Positions 10,117-20,445 of a stretch of DNA of 30,069 nucleotides are shown here, in pieces (positions within the stretch are counted from its first letter, which is position 1; every line of letters begins with the position of its first letter). The stretch spans positions 1 through 30,069 of the forward strand of contig JNEM01010719.1 in assembly GCA_000697335.1 (NCBI GenBank). Reading direction: 5' to 3'. The DNA comes from Conidiobolus incongruus B7586. Taxonomy: Eukaryota; Entomophthoromycota; Entomophthoromycetes; Entomophthorales; Conidiobolaceae. The notes under the pieces are model-generated. The model did no database searches. It had not been told where the DNA came from and worked only from the letters and a program-made list of their open reading frames with translations. Position numbers and translations under genes: made by a program.

Positions 10117-11734
10117 AAAAAACATATCCAACATATACAATAATTTATAATTTGTTTATTATTAATATCACCCTATTTTCTCCATACGCAGTATACAATC
10201 AACAATACCAAAATTATAACGAACATTTTAATGATAATTATTGCACAGTGCTCCAACAAATTAAGGATCTAAATTTGAATCCAAATAAAGACAAATTAAG
10301 GATAGTATAAATTTTTCAAATTAATTAACCAATATCAATTTAATTTAATTAAATTCAATTTTGCTTTTTTTGAAAATTGTTGAACAGTTATTTTTAACTA
10401 TAATATATATTATAACGATCCATGATAAAATATACTATAATAGTATCTATATAATTTATAATGGTTACGTTTATTAGATTTTAAATACATATAATCAATT
10501 TCTTGTAATATGTTAAAAATAACTTGATTATTAAATTATAAACATGTGAATCAAATATGATTCAATATGAAAATCTAATAAAAAGATTAGAGTTATTAGG
10601 AATAGCTATCTCAAATTATAACGAATATAAGTATAAAACAGTTTGTTATAGAATTTAATTAGACACTATTAAAATAGTAAAATAACTAGATGATTTTGAA
10701 TTATCTTCAATCCAAACTTAGTACCTATTTAAAATTTAATCACAACAGCAAAGTTATTACAAATCTATATAACTTAAATATCACAATTAACTAAAATACT
10801 AAGAAATTTTTCCAACAGTATTTTTTTCTATTTCTAAGAATTTTGGATAATTAATAATATTCTTAAATATACAGATTTAAATATTGTGATAATAAATAAG
10901 TCTAAATCCATATGCTAAATTGAATTATCAAAATACTATTATTATTGTTTGATTGTAAAATAGACATTCAACCGGTGTTATATCTGTTTAAAGTACCTAA
11001 TTTTGTGAAAAATTTTGTCAGAGCTTTTAATTTGAAAAGATCAAATTTCAGCAGTTTGGATGAATTAATTATTACATTTATTAAAATACTCAAATCTAAT
11101 TTTGTTCATATTGATAGTATTTTAAATTTAATTATATTACTCTATATATTAATAATGTTGATATAAGATTTCAATGAAATTTATGTATTAATAATATTTA
11201 TGCTCAAATATTAATATCAAAATTTTTGCAATATTTAATAAATTATATAGTATAAACATAAAACTCTAAAATATATTTATCAGATTATAATAATTTTAAA
11301 TTTATAATCAAAAATTTATCAATCAATTTCCAGGAAAGCGTTCAAATGTAAACCATATAAAACAGAATATCATGGTAACTGTGTATAGTTACAAAGGGGG
11401 TAAACCAACCCAAATATGTCATCAACTGATTCACAAATCTATCAAAATCTCCCAAAAATTCCCTAAAATAATGGAAGATTCAAGAAATGGAACTCAATAA
11501 TTCATCAATTTAATGCATATTGGGGTAAATGATCTACAATAGACTTCGCTTGTAAATTGGAAAGATTTGCAAATTTTAAGAGATATTTCTGATTCGCCGT
11601 ATATTGGAGATGTATTAAAATTACATTATTTTAACGATATTTTGTATTATTTCCAATATTCAAAAATCAAACAAAAAATGGAAAAATTCAAAAATATAAT
11701 CTGTGATTTGTATCCAATCATATATTAATAGTTA
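10117..11734 (+). other. Scattered coding-like fragments, possible decayed gene
   Basis: Within this AT-rich stretch several short plus-strand frames have codon texture like real exons. About 10117-10309 includes QNYNEHFNDNYCTVLQQIKD after a CGCAG that looks like an acceptor, and is followed by GTATAA. About 10558-10660 starts MIQYENLIKRLELLGIAISN. About 10945-11166 is an open frame without an ATG start. About 11544-11730 includes DLQILRDISDSPYIGDVLKL. They are in different frames, with no clean set of splice sites joining them, and I recognise no family. The simplest reading is one decaying lineage-specific gene or several unrelated remnants. A real but highly divergent multi-exon gene is not excluded. 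Confidence 0.3.
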
Positions 11735-11961
11735 TGTTATTAGATTTTGACTCGGGTTATTATACAAATAAAGTAATATCAAATATATATTATCTTGCAT
11801 ATTTAATGTTCTGTCAGTGATATATTCAAAAAATCTATATATTAATCTTTTAAATAAATTATTCAATAGTTTTTGTTATAAAAACCATTATTGCTAAAAG
11901 TTTGAATATTGATAAAATTACTTAAAGATTAAATAGAAATTAAAACTTGATATTCTATTAT

Positions 11962-12011
<50 letters not shown>

Positions 12012-12792
12012 AAATGATTAATTATTAAGTTTTAATATAATTTTTCATTGACTTGCATTCAATGTATATAATTACTGAACTTGAAATATTTTAATCGATT
12101 CAAATTAATTTGTACTAAATATATTCTGCAACGATTCAAATATTTGTTTAGTTACAATATGAGGAGCTTGTATCATGTGATTACTTCTAGTATATCAAAA
12201 TAACTTTACTAAAAAATTGTTTTTAAAATATTATTTCAATTTTTTGAGTAATAGCAGATAGATAGACTTTTATAAATATTTTAGATTATTATTATATAGT
12301 TATTTTATTTTTAGAATTTATCAAATTATAAAATCTCTGTTAACATATAAAGGTAAGGATTATATAATGATATAAACTAAATAAAATATGATCAAGATTA
12401 ATCAATTATATTATCGATTTATCAATAATTTTGGTATATAATATTTTCAAATCAATTCAATACAGAATATTTAATAGTTGCAAATATATTACTTTATTCA
12501 AATTAGGAAACTTCCGTCATTAAAAGTAAAGAATTTAATATTTTATAATTTATGATTTTTCAGTATATTAATCAAAATGTGAATATAATTTTATAAGATT
12601 ATTTTTATTGATTTAATTGAATATGGTATTTACATTATATTGATAATGATTTCAAGGTAATGCTTTAAATAAAAATTTTGTAATATGATAGATTCAGCTA
12701 TATGATTGATAATATGAAATAAAAATTCAAATCAAATATCTATTATAGTTATAGTGTTAGAATTATTGTTTGTTAAATAAATTTTTTAATAA
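11735..12792. other. AT-rich non-coding stretch
   Basis: About 1.06 kb without a supported gene, containing the (AT)22 tract. It ends at the stop codon of the methionine-sulfoxide reductase gene and includes its 3' untranslated region. No repeat or RNA gene was recognised. Confidence 0.6.
11965..12008. repeat. (AT)22 microsatellite
   Basis: An uninterrupted run of 22 AT dinucleotides in otherwise non-coding DNA. It is self-complementary and can form a cruciform or hairpin. A shorter TA run lies inside PXMP4 intron 1 (about 15202-15224). Confidence 0.97.
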
Positions 12793-13463
12793 TTATTCGA
12801 TTGCTAAAGATTTAAATTGATTAAAATTACATTTTTCAACTAATAAGTTTGCTAATTTTTCTACATAGATTTGATCTATTTCATTAAATCCGTTTAAGGT
12901 TTTGCAGTCAATATCGATTACACCAATTTTTCTCTATATTGATTGTGGAATTAGAATATAATTATTAAAATGAATATTCAATTTAATTTACCTTATCATC
13001 AATAAATAAAGGTACAACTAATTCTGACTCTGATTCGGAATCGCAAGCAATATGGCCTGGGAATTGATGAACGTCGTGGATGAGCTGACTTACACCATCT
13101 TTGTAACCAGCACCACATACTCCCTTACCGTAGGGAATTTGAACACAGGCAATCTTTCCCTGGAAAGGGCCTAAAATAAGATCTTTGGGATTCTCTTCAT
13201 TCAAAAGGTAGAAACCAGCCCAGTTGACATCTTTAGCAAGTTCAGGATATTCAGGCGTGCGAAGTTCATGGTATAGGAGAGCTGAAATGTTTGATAAATT
13301 GGATACCTAATCATCATATAGGTCAACCAACTAAACATTATAAAAATCTCTAGATACAATAACTTACCCAATTGGTTTGACCATCTATTAAACCTTTAGC
13401 CTTTAATAAAAATTCTTCCCAGAACTTGATTTGAGTTTCTTTTAAATTAGTTTCAATTGTCAT
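12793..13463 (-). CDS. Free methionine-R-sulfoxide reductase (GAF domain, fRMsr)
   Basis: Reduces free L-methionine-R-sulfoxide back to methionine with electrons from thioredoxin, as does yeast YKL069W or E. coli MsrC. Three exons (13368-13463, 12992-13306, 12793-12933) give 183 residues, the usual length of a stand-alone GAF-domain fRMsr. Motifs: NWVSNLSNISALLYHEL, VNWAGFYLL, LGPFQGKIACVQIPYGKGVC, VHQFPGHIACDSESESELVV and GVIDIDC. The three redox cysteines of the family are all present with the E. coli spacing of 10 and 24 residues (C86, C96, C120 here; C120 in GHIACD is the catalytic one). The domain is cytosolic with no targeting signal. The start is the first ATG downstream of the AT-rich leader and the protein length fits. 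The family is absent from animals, which supports a fungal or protist source. Confidence 0.95.
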
Positions 13464-13548
13464 TTTTAATATGATATATATTTATGATTATAGTATATAA
13501 AAGATTATTAACTTAAAGTTATCCTCAAAGGCTTTTTATCCTATTTGA

Positions 13549-13774
13549 AATGTTGATAACATCATTGTGGGAGGCAATGGTTACCACCATATTAATAATA
13601 ATAATAATAAAGAATTGCGTTATATCAATTTGAAATGGTACAACGAACCCTGTTCTTCAAAACTGGTCACATCTACCCAATTTGGCAATAATTTCAAATG
13701 GCGACATTGAGAAAATTTTAGAAGATGGTGACATTCTTTGTTTTGGAAATTTCAATGGTTTGATTGGTTGTTAA
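13549..13774. other. Coding-like segment of unknown origin upstream of fRMsr
   Basis: A patch of higher G+C in an AT-rich intergenic region. Plus-strand frame one is open at 13549-13710 (NIIVGGNGYHHINNNNNKEL then LKWYNEPCSSKLV). A second plus frame is open at about 13670-13774 (PNLAIISNGDIEKILEDGDI, LCFGNFNGLIGC, stop). A third plus frame gives MVQRTLFFKTGHIYPIWQ, and the minus strand also reads LKLLPNWVDVTSFEEQGSLY. Having several plausible frames suggests a decayed gene fragment whose original strand cannot be fixed by eye. It could also be part of a divergent small gene. No family was recognised. Confidence 0.35.
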
Positions 13775-14460
13775 TATATGGCTTTTAAAAATTTGGTGTA
13801 GTGCAAGGGTAAAAATAGCAGGGATTGTATTGTTTAAATTATTTTAGATTATTTAAAATATCAGGGCAATATTTTAAAATCCTTTTAAAATATGGTCCAG
13901 ATATTTAACTAATTCAATTAAAAAATACACTAGATAAATTTAATATATTATTTTGAATTAACATATATTTTAACTTCTAAAATGAAATAACTCATCCTCA
14001 ATTAAAAATTCTCCAACTAACCTGTAGAGTAGTTGAAAGAGTACAAATGACTTTTGAAAATATTTAAAATAAATTACACCAGAATCTTTGTCAAATATTT
14101 TGATATGAGAAGTTTTGAAAACATGTAACAAATGTTTATAACTAAAAATTTATCAATTAATTCTATTGGTTATTAAGAGTACAATTTTGAATAGATTGAT
14201 GAATTGATATTGTGTCCGCTGGCGAATATAGGTAATTAAATATATTGATATTAAGGTAAAAAAAATAAAGGATAGAATAACTAAGACAGAAAATATAAAG
14301 ATTAGAAAATAGAATAATTTCGAAAAGTGGTAGTAATAGATACGATAACTAAAGGATGGAAAACGATGATGAATATCATGAGGTAAAAATGATCAAATGA
14401 CTTATAAGGCATCAATTTATTCTAAAAAATTTTATAAAATAAATAATTAATTCTTTTAGT
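13775..14460. other. AT-rich stretch upstream of tRNA-Ala
   Basis: About 690 bases with no supported gene or repeat. The last part is the 5' flank of tRNA-Ala. Confidence 0.6.
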
Positions 14461-14533
14461 GGGGAATTAGCTCAAATGGTAGAGCGCTCGCTTAGCATGC
14501 GAGAGGCACGGGGATCGATACCCCGATTCTCCA
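14461..14533 (+). tRNA. tRNA-Ala (AGC anticodon)
   Basis: A 73-nt intronless tRNA. The acceptor stem GGGGAAT pairs with ATTCTCC (one G-U), discriminator A, D-arm AGCTCAAATGGTAGAGCG, anticodon loop TTAGCAT with AGC at 34-36, and T-arm GGGAT-CGATA-CCCC type. The G3-U70 pair, the main identity element for alanyl-tRNA synthetase, is present: G3 in GGGG faces T in ATTCTCC. Confidence 0.96.
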
Positions 14534-14551
14534 ATTAGGGTATAATTTATC

Positions 14552-14557
14552 TTTTTT
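14552..14557 (+). terminator. Pol III terminator of tRNA-Ala
   Basis: A run of six T starts 19 nt after the tRNA 3' end, as expected for RNA polymerase III termination. Confidence 0.65.
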
Positions 14558-14676
14558 CAAATATTTTTATATTTTTCAACACTATTCCAAATATCAACCA
14601 AAAGTCAATTCAATTTTCAAAAAATTTAAAAATAGTCAAGTTTAATAATCAATTGAAATTTATAATGAAAATATTA

Positions 14677-15406
14677 TTATTTGTTATGCCAGAATAAGGT
14701 CTTTAAATTAGTCCAATAGTTGGAGTCTACATAAAGATATTGCATTGAAGCTCTCAATGATGGCTGGAGCACGTCAGGATCATGTCTAAATAGCCACATG
14801 ACGAGACCCCAATTGAGTGCTGCGAAAAGAGGGTAGTAACTCTCCTGCTGAGGGATGATTTTGCGCTTGGATGGTAACTGCACCAGCCCCATCATAACAC
14901 GAGAGAATAAGTACAATACAATCTAAGTTTATATTAATAATAGCCCATGTGAATTGGTTTATAGATAAAAAAATGAATTACCTGTTTGTTGATATTATTC
15001 TCTTTGCCAAAAATCAAGTAACCGCCTATCAAACCAGCCAAAAATGAGTGACTTGAGCCCTCTTTATAACCGTTAGAACGATATTGTAAATACATCAAAG
15101 TCTTGTAGATGAGAACGAAGAGGGACAAGTTTTTAGCATGAGTTTTAGTCGCTTCAAAAATGAACCAAATTTTATCTTTCAAACTAATTTCATAAATCAG
15201 CTATATATATATATATATATATATTTAATATTATAAATATGTCAATACCTTCCACTACGAAATAAAAAAGTCATAACTAAAGCGTGAGGAAATCTCACTT
15301 TAACACCATAAACCAAACCATTTCGAAAGCCTTTTAAAATTGCTAATATATTACGATAATCTGGATGATTGATAAAATCATTTATTATTTTAACGATTTC
15401 TGTCAT
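14677..15406 (-). CDS. PXMP4: Peroxisomal membrane protein 4 (PMP24, Tim17/22/23-like fold)
   Basis: An integral peroxisomal membrane protein of the PXMP4 family, related to the Tim17/Tim22/Tim23 membrane fold; its transport role is not firmly known. Three exons (15249-15406, 14982-15183, 14677-14922) give 201 residues (human PXMP4 is 212). It matches the family throughout: YRNILAILKGFRNGLVYGVK and RFPHALVMTFLFRSGSL in exon 1, IWFIFEATKTHAKNLSLFVL, FLAGLIGGYLIFGKENNINK in exon 2, and YLFSRVMMGLVQL, FAALNWGLVMWLF, LQPSLRASMQYLYVDSNYW in exon 3. Intron 1 contains a TA-dinucleotide run upstream of its acceptor. A decayed second copy in the same orientation starts about 920 bp upstream. Confidence 0.95.
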
Positions 15407-16324
15407 ATTAATTTTATGAAATTATGATTACTATATAACTATATATTTTATAAATATAATGAGTTTAATAATTATTTATACTTTATAGTTTTTTAAAAAA
15501 GAGGAATGATTTGACTCTTTAATCATGATTGTTCAGGGTGGATATTTAATCAATGGGCATGTGGTTGGATACTTGGTTTATGGCAATTAATTTAATTTGC
15601 ATTTGATAATTAAACTAATTGAATTTGATTAAATATTTATAATAGTATAATTTGGTACAGTTTTATCTTATATCTTGATTAATTTAAATATATTTTGATA
15701 GTTATCTATATCTTAGGAAATTTTTTAATTTTATTATCTATTTTATCTTTAATTCGCAACCATTAATAGATTAGTTTATAAAAATTACTAGCAATTTTCG
15801 AACTTTAATAATCATATGCATTTTAAATACATTTCAAAAATTAGAGTGTGATCAATTTTAATATATTTCGTATAAAAATGATTAATAGATATCAAATTTG
15901 TGATACAATTTCTAATATATATTATATCACAATAAACCTATAGAACCTATAGATATTATATCAATTATTTAAAAAATGATTTTATTATTTTTTAATATTG
16001 GATCATGTGAATATCGAAATATTTCTTATAAAGTGACTTGGAAATTTTTGACTAAATCAGAAGGATTATAACTAACAATTCTAATGATTGAGGAACAGCT
16101 TCAGGATTATAGTCACGTTAAGTTGAATTAGTTTATTATATTTAGATATTATTTTTAAACATAATTTTAAATAATTTTTAGTATTATTTGATAATCTAAA
16201 TTAATAGTGTTATTTGAAAAAGATTTATTCTAAAAAATTGATCCATTATTTTTATGTAGTTCTTATTAAAGCTGATATTGACAAGTATTTTATTATATAT
16301 TATCCGGTTAAACTAATATTTGCA
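15407..16324. other. AT-rich spacer between PXMP4 and its pseudogene
   Basis: About 920 bases with no supported gene. It holds the PXMP4 promoter and presumably the old 3' flank of the duplicate copy. A 21-codon ATG frame at 15525-15590 (MIVQGGYLINGHVVGYLVYG) has coding-like texture but is too short to support. Confidence 0.55.
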
Positions 16325-17030
16325 TCATTGTTTAGTAAAAATAATTTTGAAAATTGAAAATTTAAATTATCCCAAATATTCTTTCAATGATCTGATTCCA
16401 AGTAAATATATTTCATTGACAAGAGTATTAGCGGTAATAATACTTGAAGTATTGATCAAATTCCGACATACCACCGGCCCAGTTGATAGCTGCAAAAATG
16501 TCAAACGCCTGCTAAAATTCTGGCAAATATTTGTATTTGAAGGTCAATCTAAAAATGCCTAATATTACTCAGAAGAATAGATACAATGCAACATAATTAT
16601 AAATCAGGTATGAATCTAAAAACTATATCAATTATTATAATTACCTGTCTATTAATCTCATTGAATTTATCAAATATTAGATTATCACCTAAAAATCCAG
16701 CGATGAAAGTATGATATTTAGCTTTTTCAATATTAGGCATAATAGTTTATATGTAAATAATAATAATTCCAAATTTTTAAAATGAAATCAAATTGCTTTA
16801 AGTATTGATTCGAATTTGCATTTTACACTATAAAAAATTATTAAGTATATTTAAATATTTGTTTAAAGATATTACCCATTAGGATTAAACAAAAAATTCA
16901 TAACTAGAGCGTGAGGCAATCTAATTGTAACACCTGAAACTACTCCGTTTCTTAATCCTTTCGAAAGTGTCAATAACTCATAATAATTTGGATTTTTAAA
17001 ATTTTTTGTATTAATTCCAATCACTCAAGT
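16325..17030 (-). pseudogene. Full-length decayed duplicate of PXMP4
   Basis: The minus strand carries recognisable parts of all three PXMP4 exons in order. Exon 1 remnant at about 16885-17027: FKNPNYYELLTLSKGLRNGV, VTIRLPHALVMNFLF, aligned with PXMP4 NHPDYRNILAILKGFRNG and VRFPHALVMTFLF. Exon 2 remnant at about 16645-16830: FKNLELLLFTYKL, then MPNIEKAKYHTFIAGFLGDN and LIFDKFNEINRQ followed by GTAATT, at the same position as the PXMP4 second intron donor. Exon 3 remnant at about 16325-16600: FAAINWAG, then MKYIYLESDH aligned with MQYLYVDSNYW. The original ATG is lost, exon 2 contains an in-frame stop (KAI*FHF) and a frame change, and exon 3 has further stops (for example after ESDH), so it cannot make the full protein. 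Retention of the intron positions points to DNA-level tandem duplication, not retroposition. Confidence 0.9.
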
Positions 17031-17484
17031 GTGTATAAGATTAAATTTATTATTAAAAGGTCAATTTCAATCGAATCAGGAGGTGTAGATGTTTAATGAT
17101 AATTAAGCAAAATATTAAATTTCAATATTACCATTGATAAAACCTTTTATTCAACAATTGTAATAGAATTGTTTTGTGAATATAATAATTGATTTCTCAA
17201 GTTTAAAATATAAAAAATTAAGGAAATTTGATATATACAGGAAGTTGTATATATTGCAAAATATATAATATTTGTTTGGAAAATAGTTAAATAAAATAAT
17301 TAGAGATTGTTAATTAAAAAATTATCAAAACATTTATAAATCAATAAAAGAACAAAGAGTATAAAAAGTAATTATGAATTGAAAATCTTTTAGAAAGTAA
17401 AAGGTCTAAGAATGAATTAAAAAAAATCAATAAAAAAGGTTCAAAGGATATTATATCCTAATTAGTTTTCGATTAATCGAATAG
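17031..17484. other. AT-rich spacer upstream of tRNA-His
   Basis: About 450 bases between the PXMP4 pseudogene and tRNA-His. Nothing else is supported. Confidence 0.6.
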
Positions 17485-17555
17485 GCCGTTGTAGTATAGT
17501 GGTAGTACGAAGCGTTGTGGCCGCTCAGACCGCGGTTCGATTCCGCGCAACGGCA
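17485..17555 (+). tRNA. tRNA-His (GTG anticodon)
   Basis: A 71-nt intronless tRNA. The acceptor stem GCCGTTG pairs perfectly with CAACGGC, the anticodon loop is TTGTGGC with GTG at 34-36, and the T-arm is GCGG-TTCGATT-CCGC. The discriminator is A, as in yeast tRNA-His. The extra G(-1) is not encoded (the base before is G by chance) and is normally added after transcription. The outermost anticodon-stem pair is A-C, a minor mismatch. Confidence 0.95.
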
Positions 17556-17998
17556 TTGCATGAGTGTTTGTTTTTTTAAGTTTACTAATATTTTGTCCCT
17601 AATTCTAATTCAAATACTATACGATTTAATTTTGAAATAATAAACTGTTTTTTCCATCATAAAAATTAATAACCTTAACTTTTTTCTATCAACCACCAAT
17701 ATAAACTTTCAAATCATATTAATTTCCAATACTACATCATTATACAGCAAAATGAGATTGATAATTGCAAAGCTCTGTTTTTAAATTTCATATTCAATAA
17801 TTTGATAGCTTTGTCTTAAAGAGTTGAAATACATTTTGAGAGATAATCAAAGACCAAATATATATCCCATAATACTTAAAACTAATTTGATTTTTATAAA
17901 TTTTCAAACTCATTCCAAAAATATTTATTTTAAAAAATAATTTAATATTATTAACTAAATTAAAAATATTTTATTTAATAATTAAAAAATAGAACAAA
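17556..17998. other. Spacer and promoter region of ISY1
   Basis: About 440 bases between tRNA-His and the ISY1 start codon, holding the tRNA terminator and the ISY1 promoter. No other element was recognised. Confidence 0.6.
17571..17577 (+). terminator. Pol III terminator of tRNA-His
   Basis: A run of seven T begins 16 nt after the tRNA 3' end, the normal RNA polymerase III stop signal. Confidence 0.7.
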
Positions 17999-19019
17999 AT
18001 GGTAAATTATATTATATACAATCAATACAATATTCAACCCATATTAATTAAAATTTATCTATTTATTTTTTAGGCTAGAAATCAGGAAAAAGCCCAGTAA
18101 TTACCAATATTATCATCTGTAACAAATTAGAATTAACTCAAAGAATTATAGGTCCATTTTAAGTCGATTCCGTGCTGCCCAAGCCGAAGAATTAGGATAT
18201 GCCAGAATAGTAGATAAGAGGCCCAAAATGGTGACGGAAGTGACCAAGTTGGCGGATTGTGAGAGGTGGAGACACGAAGTTATTCGAGAAATCTCTCAAG
18301 GAGTGACAAAAATTCAAAATCGTAACAATCAATTAGTTAATTATATATTGAAATTTACATTAATTGTGGTTTAGCCGGTTTGAACGATTTTCAAGTGAGG
18401 GATTTAAACGATGAAATTAACAAATTATTGAGGGAGAAAAGAAGATGGGAAGATCAAATTATCAATCTAGGAGGTCCCAACTATAAAGTCTTTAATATAT
18501 TATATTGTTTTTTGTTTTGATATTAATTTTTAATTTAGAGGAGTGCTCCTAAAATGTTAGATGAAGATGGCAAAGAAGTTCCGGGTAGTAGAGGTTATAG
18601 GTATTATTATATTATTTCAAGTTATATAATTTTTCTTTATCAACTAACTTTATTCAGGTACTTTGGTAGAGCCAGAGATTTACCAGGTGTACGTGAACTG
18701 CTAGAACCGGAAGGTAGCTATAGCAATAAAAAATACATCATTTACTCTCCATTAACTTACAATCTCTATAGCACCAACCATAACCAAAAACCGAGCCGAG
18801 CTGTACAAAAATATCGACTCTGATTACTATGGCTACCGTGATGAAGAAGACTCGAGCCTACTAGCTTATGAAATGGAGTTGGAAGACAAGTTAAAATCCC
18901 AGGGCATCGGACTATTCCCAAACCAAGAAGAGTTCTTACAATTTATCAAGGCTCCCAATGAACTACCAATAGGCGTGCCTGAACTGATAGAGAATAATGA
19001 AATGGATATGGATGAATAG
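17999..19019 (+). CDS. ISY1: Pre-mRNA splicing factor Isy1
   Basis: Isy1 belongs to the Prp19/NineTeen complex and acts in the nucleus in the catalytic spliceosome during the first step. Seven exons join in frame: 17999-18001, 18074-18096, 18152-18321, 18375-18487, 18539-18600, 18658-18713 and 18772-19019, giving 224 residues. Exon 1 is only the ATG; the 72-nt intron after it ends TTTTTTAG and exon 2 opens ARNQEKAQ, matching the MARNxEKA N-terminus of the family, which fixes the start. Later landmarks: [106 protein letters not shown]. The C-terminus is short and acidic (MDMDE) and lacks the long animal tail. The fourth intron has an unusual GTCTTT donor but is required by the frame. Confidence 0.94.
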
Positions 19020-19160
19020 TTGTTAATCCTATAATATTGCCAGATTATTTTGTGAAAATGTAAACATACTTAAAAATAATAATAGTCTCATTGCATCTAA
19101 TTTATATCACATCTTTTTTAAATCCAACTAAAATAGTAAATAATATTAGTATGGAAATTA

Positions 19161-19184
19161 AGAAATGGCAAATTTTTTAATTTC
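19161..19184 (+). repeat. Left terminal inverted repeat of mariner copy 1
   Basis: Begins AGAAATGGCAAA directly after a TA. It pairs with the right end at 20422-20445 with about 18 of 24 positions matching. Confidence 0.75.
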
Positions 19185-20421
19185 TGATCTTTCAAACATA
19201 TTATACATTTTGAAAGATTATATATATATATAATATATAGGAAAATAAATATTTTCAAACTATATATATTCAATTTTAGTTATTTTTTTATTAAAATATT
19301 TTGATTTTAAAATTTACACTTAAATTTAATTATGTTTAAACTAGATAGTGATTATCAAAAGGCTTTTATTTTTGTATTTTTAAAATTTAACTATAAACCC
19401 TTTAAAATTATTTAAAACTTGTAAATAATTTATAAAGATGGTGTTTTATTTAAAATTATTATATATCACTAAATTTATAGTTTTAAATCTAGAAAAGATA
19501 TTATTTAAAATTTAATAAAATTTAAAAAATTAATTTTTATAGTTATTTTTTTACTTATTAATAAAATAAAAAAATATATTAAGAAATACCTTTTTATTTT
19601 AATTAAAGAATTATTAAAATAATTTAATATTAATTATATAAGCATATTATATTTACTTAAGTTTAAACTTAAATTAATTAATAAAAATATAAAATAGATA
19701 CCTTATAATTTAATAAAAGCTTAAAAGAAAATTAAAATAGTTATAGTTAAATTAAACTTATTAAAGTATAACTAAAAACAAAGGTTTTTATAATAGATAT
19801 TTATAATTAATAAATCTTAAATTTTTTTATATAATCTTTTATTTAAAAATAAAACAAAATATTAAATTAAATTAAATTAATTTGTTTTATAAATTTTAAT
19901 AAATAAATACTTTAAATATAAGTGAATGTTAATTATTGTAATAAATTATAATAGTATATAGTTTTTTTTATTTAATATCTTAAGGAAAATTAATTAATAA
20001 TAAATTATATATTATTTTTTTAAATAAAATAATTTTTAAATAGTATTCTTAATATAAATTAAAAACACTTATTATTTTACATAATAATTGTAAAATACAT
20101 AAAGTTAAAGTTATAAAAGATTTTTTATATAAAAAAAATAAAAGGAGTTATTATATTTAATATATTTACTTAATTATAACTTAAATGATTATAATTTTTT
20201 AGACAATTAAAAAAATAACTTACAGGAAAAAAAATTCCTGTAAACAAATTAAATTAGTTTGTGAAATATTAAATTTCAGTCTTTAATAAAAAAAACTGTT
20301 TTTTAGGTATTAGAAGCTTACTAAAGATATAAAAAAGAGTTATTAATAATAAAAGAGGATATTAATTTTATATTTTTCATTAATTTTTTCTATATTATTT
20401 ATTAATTTATTTGTTTAATTT

Positions 20422-20445
20422 TAATTTTAAAATTATGCCATTACT
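20422..20445 (-). repeat. Right terminal inverted repeat of mariner copy 1
   Basis: Read on the minus strand it begins AGTAATGGCATAA, matching the left end, and is followed on the plus strand by TA. Confidence 0.75.

Larger units (their letters stand above)
19161..20445 (+). mobile_element. Degenerate mariner (Tc1/mariner) DNA transposon, copy 1
   Basis: A 1285-bp element flanked by TA on both sides (19159-19160 and 20446-20447), the target duplication of Tc1/mariner transposons. The ends form an imperfect terminal inverted repeat: AGAAATGGCAAATTTTTTAA on the left against AGTAATGGCATAATTTTAAA read inward from the right, about 18 of 24 matching. The plus strand preserves the skeleton of a mariner transposase; near 20148-20200 a frame reads LIYLLNYNLNDYNF, corresponding to the family's YSPDLAPSDYxLF block that holds the third catalytic residue. 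Stops and frame changes are so frequent that no protein can be made. It lies between the convergent 3' ends of ISY1 and EMC7. A second, diverged copy is at about 28628-29889 in the same orientation. Confidence 0.85.

Noticed and set aside
15202-15224. TA-repeat as an independent feature
   Set aside because: It lies entirely inside PXMP4 intron 1 and is too short to mean more than simple-sequence slippage.
16320-16562. 80-codon plus-strand frame
   Set aside because: Antisense to the exon 3 remnant of the PXMP4 pseudogene; the minus strand carries the homology.
18554-18823. Plus-strand 89-codon frame taken as one protein
   Set aside because: It reads through two ISY1 introns; the spliced ISY1 frame explains every conserved part.
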